A stretch of 64,000 nt of DNA from Xanthomonas pisi DSM 18956. GTDB taxonomy: Bacteria; Pseudomonadota; Gammaproteobacteria; Xanthomonadales; Xanthomonadaceae. This document shows, piece after piece, positions 1 to 7,238 of the stretch. The notes beneath the pieces are model-generated. The model made no database searches. It had not been told where the DNA came from and saw only the letters and a program-made list of their open reading frames with translations. Both the position numbers and the translations under genes were made by a program. Within the stretch, counting starts at the first letter, position 1. Every line of letters starts with the position of its first letter. Where the stretch lies: contig NZ_JPLE01000035.1 of assembly GCF_001010415.1 (NCBI RefSeq), positions 1-64,000 of the forward strand, in the 5' to 3' direction.

Positions 1-343
1 TCAGGGCGGGGGGACGTCGGCTCTTCGCCAGGAGCCGGCCTATCAACTCGACTACGATGCCGGTATCGGCCAGAAGCCGCCTTCAGCACCGTCACGTGGC
101 TGACTCCTTCAGGTTTACCTGTTTCACTCACGGTCCAGTGTCTATGGTGGCAACAGCCATTGCTCTGTCAGCATACCGAGCTCAGCTGCGAATTGCCGAC
201 CTTAATCCCATCAATGCGGCAGTCCCTCGATAGGGATCCAACTCCGTAAAGCTGACGCGCGCTCCGATACCTTAATGACTCCGCTGTATGACGCCTGATC
301 AGGATAAGATAAGGCCAGCGATGCTGTTTTTCACACCCAGAGA
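1..343. other. Left-edge stretch without a recognised gene
   Basis: I see no convincing gene here. A plus-strand frame is open from base 2 to a TGA at 101-103 and could be the tail of a gene that starts outside the window; its 33 residues match nothing I recognise. Bases 56-77 hold an inverted copy of a 22-base sequence that recurs at 2220-2242. Base composition is mixed, as expected of an island end. Confidence 0.4.
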
Positions 344-961
344 TTAGAGCCAAACTTGGTCAGGATTGCACCAAGCGTGAAATTCTTCCAGATAGTCTAG
401 ATAGGGCTTGATCAGACCCACGTCGTAGCCGGCGGCTTGCGCAAGGTTATACATGTCTATTGGCGTTGGTCTGATTATTTTTTTGATTTTTCGCATCGAC
501 CGGACACTGATCCCATTTCGGTTATTTGGTCCGTCGTAGTACTCATACAGTTCTTCGTTATCAACAGTAAAGCCGCGTTTTGCGATGATCCAGTCCACTT
601 GACTCTCGGCATAGTCGGGGCGTATCTGGAACCATTCGGAGTCACGTCCCGAATCGAGATGTTTGAGCGGAGGACCAAAAGCCGACCCCCTATTGTGGAT
701 GTAGCCCTCAATAGCGCTCAATTCCTCCCGCGAGATTCCGAATGTGCACTTCGCCAGCTCATAGGTCGTGAACAATGTAAGAAACGGGTTATACGTCCGA
801 CCTTCGGCAATTCGGCGGCTGGGGGTTTCTTTCGTAGTAAGGCCGATCTTGCTGAAGCTCATGTCACGCATGTCTATCGCGATATAGATCCAGCCATACT
901 CCTTAAGGGGGTAACCTGCATAGACCGGGTTGACTTCCCGGAATCCGTTCTCATTGTTCAT
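344..961 (-). CDS. GIY-YIG (T5orf172/MUG113-like) nuclease family protein
   Basis: Predicted 205-aa cytoplasmic protein. From about residue 20 it shows the pattern of the T5orf172/MUG113 branch of GIY-YIG proteins: a G-W-I-Y-I strand, then K-I-G-L-T, a R-R-I helix, a Glu in AIEGYIH and a later E-W-F. In that family these residues build the nuclease fold and the metal site. The C-terminal 80 residues are unassigned. I chose ATG 961 because an AGGA lies about 8 bases upstream; a TTG at 976 is the alternative. Codon use is AT-richer than in the core genes to the right, which suggests transfer. The neighbouring gene on the same strand also looks nuclease-like, so a defence or DNA-processing role is possible. 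No substrate can be inferred. Confidence 0.65.
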   Translation of the reverse strand: MNNENGFREVNPVYAGYPLKEYGWIYIAIDMRDMSFSKIGLTTKETPSRRIAEGRTYNPFLTLFTTYELAKCTFGISREELSAIEGYIHNRGSAFGPPLKHLDSGRDSEWFQIRPDYAESQVDWIIAKRGFTVDNEELYEYYDGPNNRNGISVRSMRKIKKIIRPTPIDMYNLAQAAGYDVGLIKPYLDYLEEFHAWCNPDQVWL

Positions 962-1274
962 CGTAGATTCCTGCAACAGGCATTCTTTTCAGTTCATGAG
1001 CAAGAATAGCAGGCCCCCCTGCCAGGGACCGGCATCAAGCAACATAGTCTTGGACTGGTCGGCAACGGCTAGGCCAGTTCGTGAAAACATCGTGTGGTCA
1101 ACTTAGCTCAGGCGACTGCATCTGCCGCACGGCAACTTTAAGCTGCGGAGGTTCGAAAGGCACCAATGGGCCCGAATCGGACTCTTTGATTTCTTTTGAC
1201 CAGGCTAATGCGAAATTTTATAAAAAAGGTCGTTCGGCTTCAGCCTCAAGTGTTTCGACTGTCGCCAAAATTGA
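962..1274. other. Intergenic stretch in the island, no gene seen
   Basis: AT-rich spacer between two minus-strand genes. A 65-codon plus-strand frame at 1081-1278 starts with GTG, has no clear ribosome site and no recognisable features, so I do not call it. A short run of A around 1222 is the only obvious local feature. Confidence 0.4.
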
Positions 1275-2198
1275 CTAAATTCGGAAGCACGGAACATCGC
1301 GCTCAATAACGCTAATCGCGCGCCCTGCCATCTGAGGTTTTGTTTTCACATCGCCGCGTTCTAAAGTCGCAACTTGAATCGGGGCAGGTGCATAAGGAAT
1401 CATTATGGCATGAGACGCACTGGGAGGGCCGAAATCAAGGTCATCCGCACGTTTGTAAAGGAAAGTCATCAGCCCATCTTCCCGTGAACCAATTACATCC
1501 ACATGCAGCAAATCGGCTCCGATCTGCAAGAAGCAAGACCGCTCAATATTGTGTGACTGTTCAACTGAAATAAAAGAATTTGTTTTTCTGGACTTGCCGC
1601 CAGCTGAAACTGGAATTCGATTATTCGCGTGCGTGTAGCATGCCGGCAAAAATATACCTGGCCCGTAGTAGCTCGTACCGCCATTCACATGCGTCGACAC
1701 GGGCGCAGTGGCGCCGGAACGGGCTATGAGTGGCAAGTCTACAGCTCTTACAAGGTGCGCATCTCTCTCCTCGTGATCAAATCGCACAGAGATTACACAA
1801 AATTCGACTTTGGAATTCAGAAGCAAGTCGATATCCGCTAGCAAATCGTCAAGTTTGTCTCGTTTTGTGGCGTTGACATATTTTATTTCTATTTTTCTGC
1901 CGAAAACGCGAATATCTCCATCGCTTGATCTAGTGGACGGAATCTCAGTGTTGTTTGGCGAGATGTCCTCATATAAATGCGAACAGATAACTTGCCTAAA
2001 GTTATCTTCATCTCGCGTTGACCGCGTCCATGCAGCACGACCTAGAGCGCGAACAAGAATTGTGTGAAGCTCTGTTCTGTACATGATTAACTTCTGTCTA
2101 ATATATTCTGAAGGTGAAGCGTCAAAAGCAACAGTGCGTACAGGAAGAACCGAAGCGTTATTTTGATGGGGCGGCATCTCGAGATTTCGAATGCTCAT
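1275..2198 (-). CDS. Hypothetical protein with PD-(D/E)XK-like motif
   Basis: Predicted 307-aa protein that I do not recognise as a named family. About one third in, an S-S-D-G-D-I-R-V-F stretch is followed by a strand ending in E-I-K-Y, and then by a helix-rich segment (RDKLDDLLADIDLLL). An Asp before an E-x-K strand is the hallmark of PD-(D/E)XK nucleases such as restriction endonucleases, so nuclease activity is a reasonable hypothesis. No methyltransferase or specificity gene is adjacent. The ATG at 2198 has a poor ribosome site, so the true start may be an internal Met. GC content is low for this chromosome, consistent with recent acquisition. Confidence 0.55.
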   Translation of the reverse strand: MSIRNLEMPPHQNNASVLPVRTVAFDASPSEYIRQKLIMYRTELHTILVRALGRAAWTRSTRDEDNFRQVICSHLYEDISPNNTEIPSTRSSDGDIRVFGRKIEIKYVNATKRDKLDDLLADIDLLLNSKVEFCVISVRFDHEERDAHLVRAVDLPLIARSGATAPVSTHVNGGTSYYGPGIFLPACYTHANNRIPVSAGGKSRKTNSFISVEQSHNIERSCFLQIGADLLHVDVIGSREDGLMTFLYKRADDLDFGPPSASHAIMIPYAPAPIQVATLERGDVKTKPQMAGRAISVIERDVPCFRI

Positions 2199-2552
2199 TG
2201 CGCAGCTTCTTGAACGTCCGCTTCTGGCCGATAGCGGCCATCAACAGCCTCCCCGATCCGGGCCCTAGGCAGTCGCTGGCTGTGCCAGCGGCCAGCATGG
2301 GCCTCGTTTCGCGCGCGCGACACGAACATCTACGCAGCAAGCGAGACGACATTTGCTCAACTTGAGTGGCGCGAAATCGACAGAAACTCATGTTTAGTGC
2401 CGCGACCGTACTCATGTCCAATAGCGCCCAGCTATGCGCTCCCTAGCACAGCATGGACTTACGGAGCCGCCGTTGGCAAGTTCAATGGCGTTCGCAGAGA
2501 CAGGCGACAGTCGAGCCCGTCTAGTCTGGATCGGACTCGGCTGATTGGTCGC
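2199..2552. other. Intergenic stretch carrying a short repeat
   Basis: No gene is supported here. Bases 2220-2242 repeat, in inverted orientation, the sequence at 56-77, and contain a small hairpin with CCGCT/AGCGG arms. Several short frames exist on both strands but none has a ribosome site or family features. Confidence 0.4.
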
Positions 2553-2888
2553 TTATCCGTGTGTTATGCAGCGGCCGCGCCTTCCTGCTGCCCATACTGC
2601 GGGGCTGGCCACCATGGAAAGGCCCGTAACAATTGCCTTGCAGGGCTTGCCGGATTTGGTAAAGCCGGAGCAGACTACTTTGTAGCCTGAACGGTGCCAC
2701 GCGAGATAGTCCTCTCGACTCACACCATAGTGTTCGGCGAAGTATCCAACAGGATCGGCCGCATACCTAATCACTTCCTCGGCAGAGAGCGGAACAGTCG
2801 TTTGACCATGCGGACTGTCATGCATTGCGTAAAACCCAACTTGCTTCTCGGCCAATTCATTGACAACGTCTACGAGTTGATTGGTCAT
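2553..2888 (-). CDS. Small hypothetical protein with C-terminal Cys/His zinc-type motif
   Basis: Predicted 111-aa protein. The C-terminus reads C-S-G-F-T-K-S-G-K-P-C followed about 27 residues later by C-I-T-H. The spacing C-x(3)-T-x(2)-G-x(2)-C...C-x(2)-H is a recurring small zinc-binding pattern in phage and island proteins. The first 70 residues are acidic and helix-rich. I prefer ATG 2888 (MTNQLV) over the upstream ATG at 3026, because the longer form would overlap the start of the divergent gene. The function is unknown; a nucleic-acid-binding accessory role is only a guess. Confidence 0.5.
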   Translation of the reverse strand: MTNQLVDVVNELAEKQVGFYAMHDSPHGQTTVPLSAEEVIRYAADPVGYFAEHYGVSREDYLAWHRSGYKVVCSGFTKSGKPCKAIVTGLSMVASPAVWAAGRRGRCITHG

Positions 2889-3035
2889 GACTAGGATTCG
2901 GACACCAGTGAGAGGACAGATAATAGCTCGTGGCCAGAGCGTCGAAGGCGCTTCAAGCAATCGCTTGGTCCAAGCAGATTCAGGACGATGCTCGGCTTCT
3001 GACGGCATCTGGCCAGATTTGTGCATGATGTCGCC

Positions 3036-4196
3036 ATGACCATCGAACCATGGGCTGACGCCCAGCTATCTGAAGCGCTTCCTCGGATTGCTCAATGCGG
3101 CGAGAGTGAGAGTGTCGAGTTCAAGCGGGAGTTGCCAAAGCAGGTACGAGATCTTGCAAAGGAGATCGCAGCCTTCGCTTCCAGCGGCGGTGGCCAGCTC
3201 CTTCTTGGCGTGGCAGACGATGGCTCGATTCCAGGAATTGCAAATGCACATGACCCAGCGGTGCGAGACGATTTTGAAAGAAGGGTAGTGGGCGTTTGCC
3301 AGATCATCGACCCTCCTGTCCGGCCTCAAATCAATTGGGCATCGGTCAATGGGGGCGGCGTTCTCGTCGTCACCGTTAAGAAGGGTTCGGAATCTCTGTA
3401 CTACGTGGATTCGCGTGCATACATTCGGCACGGCACTGTCTCCCGACCGGCGACGCCTGCGGAGATTCGTGCTGCCTTGGTATCCGGCGAGCCTGCTGAG
3501 GGTGCCAAGAATCACCCTGAGCTATCGGCGCTGGCCGATGTGCTTGCCAATGTGCGGCGCTGGAGCGATACGGACGCCGAGATGCGAAGCCTGAAGCCCT
3601 GGGTGGACGAATGGTCGGCTGATGCAGAAAACTATGCGTCGAAGCTGAGCGACCTGTCCGTTACCGACTGGGCTGTAGAGAGCCGTGTCAATGAAAAGTT
3701 GGACGCCACAGCAGAGAAACTCGATGAGCTCGCGCAGTTTCGGCACTACCTAGGCGGAGGGGACAGCTTTGACGACGTGTCCAACGCTGCAGGCTTCGCT
3801 GCTGCAGAGTTGATGCGCGAACTGGTCGATCCTGTCCAAGTCAGCGAAGAGACTCAGCGTGAAGTTCTGGAGACGGTTGCCAAGCTGGCTCGCAAGTTGG
3901 CCCAGATATGGGATCGTGCCGGGAAAGAAATCTTCGACGGACGCGTCGAGAAGGCCCAGCAGGAGACCTATGGCGTGGGTCAGCAAATCGCAAAATGGAC
4001 TTACTTTAGGCTGTCCTTGCTCCCGGAAAGCACGCGACTCGATCTGCGCCGGATCGGTCTTGGCCTGCTCCAACTAGTGTCCATGAGGGTCTACATGGAT
4101 GGCGGCGCGTCACTTCAGCGCATCGTTGATGACGCTCAGGTTCTGGTGAACGAGTTGAAGTCGAGCGTGGAGAGTTTCCCGCGCTTCGACCGGTAA
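3036..4196 (+). CDS. AlbA_2 / Schlafen-like domain protein
   Basis: Predicted 386-aa protein. Residues about 20-150 match the AlbA_2 (AAA_4, Schlafen-like) domain: the E-S-V-E-F-K motif at 25-30, a helix ending in AFASSGGG, the L-L-L-G-V-A-D-D-G strand-turn at 56-63, and the Y-I-R-H-G-T-V-S-R-P-A-T signature. Family members bind nucleic acid or nucleotides and are frequent in defence islands and transcription regulators. The rest (about 160-386) is helical and acidic with no domain I recognise. A GTG at 3021 would add five residues; I chose ATG 3036. The gene is divergent from the small zinc-type protein, leaving a 147-base shared upstream region. Confidence 0.7.
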   Translation: MTIEPWADAQLSEALPRIAQCGESESVEFKRELPKQVRDLAKEIAAFASSGGGQLLLGVADDGSIPGIANAHDPAVRDDFERRVVGVCQIIDPPVRPQINWASVNGGGVLVVTVKKGSESLYYVDSRAYIRHGTVSRPATPAEIRAALVSGEPAEGAKNHPELSALADVLANVRRWSDTDAEMRSLKPWVDEWSADAENYASKLSDLSVTDWAVESRVNEKLDATAEKLDELAQFRHYLGGGDSFDDVSNAAGFAAAELMRELVDPVQVSEETQREVLETVAKLARKLAQIWDRAGKEIFDGRVEKAQQETYGVGQQIAKWTYFRLSLLPESTRLDLRRIGLGLLQLVSMRVYMDGGASLQRIVDDAQVLVNELKSSVESFPRFDR

Positions 4197-4563
4197 GTAC
4201 GTTGTTCGCCTCTAGTTTTAGCCTTGGACTGCTACGAACTACACCCAGAGGCTTGGATTGCAGAGCCTAGGCACTGACCAGTTCCAGCAGCCAGCATTTA
4301 TGTGCTAGCCCCAACCTCAGGTCGCCGTAAATGCACAATCCACGGCTCCCATGCGACACCTGGCTCGAATGCAGCGCGTTCGCGCCAGGATCTTGAATGC
4401 TCGCTAGGCCCTCGTCAGATATTGACTTGCGTCCCTTCGATGGAAGCAGAAGTATTTTGATAGCGGCCATTTTTCATCCCCGCCCGAAGTCGCACGTACG
4501 GTGCTGCAGCAACCGCTAACCGCCGCGGCGACTTCGATGTGTCCTCTGAATCACCCCGCTTGC
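4197..4563. other. Spacer between island cargo and integrase
   Basis: A 67-codon minus-strand frame (4267-4470) begins at an ATG preceded by a GGGGATG-like purine run, so it could be a small gene. It resembles nothing I know and its C-terminal half looks like translated non-coding sequence. The two flanking genes converge here, so a terminator is expected, but I see no strong hairpin with a T run. Confidence 0.35.
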
Positions 4564-5976
4564 TTATGGACGTGCGCGCACGAAAGCATTTCCACCCTCA
4601 CCGGCTCGGGCAAAGAGTTGGCCCAGCAACTGCAGTGCATCGTCCTTGGGCCGCAGTTGCCCCGAGGCGAGCGCCTTGAGATAGGCCTCGATCACTTCCA
4701 GGCTTTCTGGGGCCACGGGCGATGCGCCCGCTTCCTCAACCTGTTCCCCGGCCTCCCAACGATCCAGTCGGTTGGCCCAGTCCTGCATCATCAGACGGCG
4801 CTGCTCCACGTAGGCCGCATGGTTGTAAGCGGCACGAATCTGGTTGGGGTCGGCGTGCGACAGTTGTGAATCAATCCACTCCACACGGTAGCCGAGCTCA
4901 TTCAGTGCGGTGGAGATGGTGCCCCGGATGCCATGACCGGTCAGCTGCTCTTCGTAGCCCATGCGACGCAGCGCGCCATTGAGCGTGTTCTCGCTGATAG
5001 GCTCTTTGAGGTCGTCACGATTGGGCAGCAGATATCGCTGCGCTGGCCGCCGTGCCTGCGCGTCGAGCAGTTCGCGGACGATGGCAATGGCCTGAGTCGA
5101 CAGTGGCACCACATAGGGCGGCACGGTCTTGCCTTCCTTGCGCATCTTCAACTGCAGTTGCTTGACGATCACTGCGGGGATAGTCCAGAGGCCTCGTTCC
5201 AGATCGAACTGCTCGGGCACCGCCGCGCGCAACTCGCCTGTTCGAACGCCGGTCAGGAACAGCAATTGAATGCCCTGGCGCGTGGTCTTGAAGCCACGGT
5301 ACTTGCGCAATGTCCGCAGGAACGCGGGCAGTTCCTCTATGCGCAGGAACGGGTTATGGCTCACCGGCGGCTTGGGCACGGCCACGATGTCCAGATCGCT
5401 GGCAGGGTTCGCAGGCAGGCCCTTCTCCACCATCGCGTAGCGGAACATCTGGTTGAACCACGTGCGCACCTTCTCCGCAGTGGTCAGCGCATGGCGGCGC
5501 TCGATCTTGCGCAACACTTCCAGCAGGTGTGCCGGCGTCACGTCAAAGATGGAGACCGCGCCGAGCCAAGGGAGCACGTCCTTATCGAAGATGCGATTGA
5601 TCTGCGACAGCGTGCTTTGCCGGCCAGCCTTCAGGCTCAATGCCTTGAAGTCCCGCCATGACTGAAACACTGCCTGGAAGGTATGCGTCGCTGCAGCCTG
5701 CGCCTTTTCTTCGGCCTGGCGAAGATGGGCGCGGGGATCGACCCCATTGGCAAGCTGCGCTCGGAGTTCATCCCGGCGGCCCCTCGCCTCCTTGAGGCTG
5801 ATCTCTGGGTACGGGCCGAGGGCGATGCGAGACTGCTGGCCCAGCCATGAGAAACGGAAGTGCCACTTCTTCTTGCCCTTGGCACTCACGAAGAGCAGCA
5901 AGCCGTGCGCGTCGTTGAGGGTGTAGTCCTTGCCAGTTGTCCTGGCCTGCCGCACGGCAGTATCTGTCAAAGCCAT
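4564..5976 (-). CDS. int: P4-type tyrosine site-specific integrase
   Basis: 470-aa integrase that would catalyse recombination between island and chromosomal attachment sites. The N-terminal 90 residues are the DUF4102-type arm-binding domain, and residues about 100-190 the SAM-like core-binding domain. The catalytic domain shows R245 in TGVRTGEL, the H348-x-x-R351 box, H374 and Y384 in AAYNHAAY, which is the full tyrosine recombinase set. It is about 60 residues longer than many P4 integrases because of an acidic C-terminal tail. ATG 5976 is preceded by AAGGAGA at good spacing. The gene lies 220 bases beyond the 3' end of tRNA-Gly, the usual position for a tRNA-targeting integrase. No excisionase gene is visible. 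Confidence 0.93.
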   Translation of the reverse strand: MALTDTAVRQARTTGKDYTLNDAHGLLLFVSAKGKKKWHFRFSWLGQQSRIALGPYPEISLKEARGRRDELRAQLANGVDPRAHLRQAEEKAQAAATHTFQAVFQSWRDFKALSLKAGRQSTLSQINRIFDKDVLPWLGAVSIFDVTPAHLLEVLRKIERRHALTTAEKVRTWFNQMFRYAMVEKGLPANPASDLDIVAVPKPPVSHNPFLRIEELPAFLRTLRKYRGFKTTRQGIQLLFLTGVRTGELRAAVPEQFDLERGLWTIPAVIVKQLQLKMRKEGKTVPPYVVPLSTQAIAIVRELLDAQARRPAQRYLLPNRDDLKEPISENTLNGALRRMGYEEQLTGHGIRGTISTALNELGYRVEWIDSQLSHADPNQIRAAYNHAAYVEQRRLMMQDWANRLDRWEAGEQVEEAGASPVAPESLEVIEAYLKALASGQLRPKDDALQLLGQLFARAGEGGNAFVRARP

Positions 5977-6065
5977 CGAACTCTCCTTCAGGATGAGGAG
6001 AGGTGTACCGACGTCGATGGAAGCAGCACAGCCGAAAACCGGACAACCCAGCGCCCGGATTTTCA

Positions 6066-6084
6066 GTACTAATTTATGTACTAA
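6066..6084. repeat. Direct repeat upstream of integrase
   Basis: GTACTAA occurs at 6066-6072 and again at 6078-6084, one helical turn apart. The same bases contain an inverted AGTAC/GTACT pair. This lies about 90 bases upstream of the integrase start. It could be an arm-type integrase site or an operator; neither role is shown. Confidence 0.4.
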
Positions 6085-6160
6085 AAATGCGTGGCTGGGG
6101 GTGGATTTCAGCAGACTTCGCTAGATGCTCCACAGACAGAAACCACTGTGGGATCAAGGA

Positions 6161-6188
6161 GCTATGGACTTCAGTGGAAGTCCATAGC
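6161..6188. repeat. Perfect 11-bp inverted repeat next to the tRNA-Gly 3' end
   Basis: GCTATGGACTT at 6161-6171 is perfectly complementary to AAGTCCATAGC at 6178-6188, with a 6-base loop. It starts nine bases beyond the CCA end of the tRNA gene. No T run follows, so a simple terminator is not the best reading. It could be a recombination-protein site at the island junction or a 3' processing hairpin for the tRNA transcript. Confidence 0.6.
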
Positions 6189-6196
6189 ATAAGAAT

Positions 6197-6272
<76 letters not shown>

Positions 6273-6351
6273 GTGAAACTAAATTGTACAGCTTGTCACT
6301 TCGTTGCGCTAGTCCCGCCATCGTTGCCGATGCGAAACAGCGACTGCAGTA

Positions 6352-6425
6352 TGGAGGCCTGGGCCGGAATTGAACCGGCGTACGCGGATTTGCAGTCCGC
6401 TGCATAACCACTCTACCACCAGGCC
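6352..6425 (-). tRNA. tRNA-Cys(GCA)
   Basis: 74-nt cloverleaf with encoded CCA, anticodon GCA in the loop between GGACT and ATCC, and standard D- and T-arms. It lies between two identical tRNA-Gly genes on the same strand, and the three are probably processed from one transcript. Confidence 0.95.
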
Positions 6426-6493
6426 GAAACATCAAACCCAAGGCATCCTGCCTTGAAACAACGAGACCTCGGACAGGGGGCCTTGTCTAAATC

Positions 6494-6569
<76 letters not shown>

Positions 6570-6581
6570 TTGGGAGGCGAA

Positions 6582-6609
6582 ATTCTACAGCGAACAGGAT
6601 AGCTGTCAA
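6582..6609 (-). promoter_or_regulatory. Sigma70 promoter of the tRNA-Gly/Cys/Gly cluster
   Basis: On the minus strand, TTGACA (6609-6604) is followed after 16 bases by TAGAAT (6587-6582), close to the consensus. The -35 box overlaps the last codons of pgsA, so the tRNA promoter is embedded in the gene before it. Confidence 0.75.
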
Positions 6610-7238
6610 CTGTTGCTTTCGATTTTTTTCGGCTTGTTGCTGATCGCCGCTTTTTCGTCCGCGCGCAGACTTGGCCATGCTGCCTGCAGATACTGAAAAC
6701 CGGACCACAACGTCAGCAGTGCCGCAATCGCCAATGTCCAATAGCCGGCACGGAAGATCAGATTGCCCAGCCAGATTTCATGCGTGGGCATCTGCCCGGG
6801 AGTGACCGAATACAGCAGGCAAAGCAGCGCGACCATCTGCGCAGTGGTCTTGATCTTGCCGATCGCTGCAACCCGCACCTTGGCGCGCTGGCCGATCTCC
6901 GCCATCCACTCACGCAAGGCGGACACGGCGATCTCGCGGCCCACGATGACCGCCGCCCAGAACGCCATCCACGGTGTGGGATGACCCTGCACGATGAGAA
7001 ACAAGGCGACAGCGACCATCAACTTGTCGGCGACCGGATCGAGGAACGCGCCGAACGCGGAATACTGGTGGTACCGCCGCGCAACCCAGCCATCCAGCCA
7101 GTCGGTGATGGCGGCCAGCGCGAACACACCGGCGGAAGCAAAGTTCGTCCAGGTGTAGGGCAGGTAGAACACCACGACCAACACCGGGATCATCAGGATC
7201 CGCAGCAGTGTCAGCCACGTGGGGATGGTCAACTTCAT
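6606..7238 (-). CDS. pgsA: CDP-diacylglycerol-glycerol-3-phosphate 3-phosphatidyltransferase
   Basis: 210-aa inner-membrane enzyme that makes phosphatidylglycerol phosphate from CDP-diacylglycerol and glycerol 3-phosphate. The CDP-alcohol phosphotransferase motif is complete: D49-G50, A53-R54, G63, D67 and D71. Several hydrophobic segments surround it (about 8-28, 35-48, 75-95, 150-175). The start codon shares one base with the uvrC stop codon (TAATG), so the two genes are translationally coupled. The uvrC-pgsA pairing is common in gammaproteobacteria. Confidence 0.95.
   Translation of the reverse strand: MKLTIPTWLTLLRILMIPVLVVVFYLPYTWTNFASAGVFALAAITDWLDGWVARRYHQYSAFGAFLDPVADKLMVAVALFLIVQGHPTPWMAFWAAVIVGREIAVSALREWMAEIGQRAKVRVAAIGKIKTTAQMVALLCLLYSVTPGQMPTHEIWLGNLIFRAGYWTLAIAALLTLWSGFQYLQAAWPSLRADEKAAISNKPKKIESNS

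Noticed and set aside
1081-1278. 65-codon GTG-started frame in the island
   Set aside because: No ribosome site, no recognisable features and unusual composition.
1-4500. Second attachment site (copy of the tRNA-Gly 3' end)
   Set aside because: I looked for the T-arm/acceptor sequence and found no copy; the other island end is probably outside the window.
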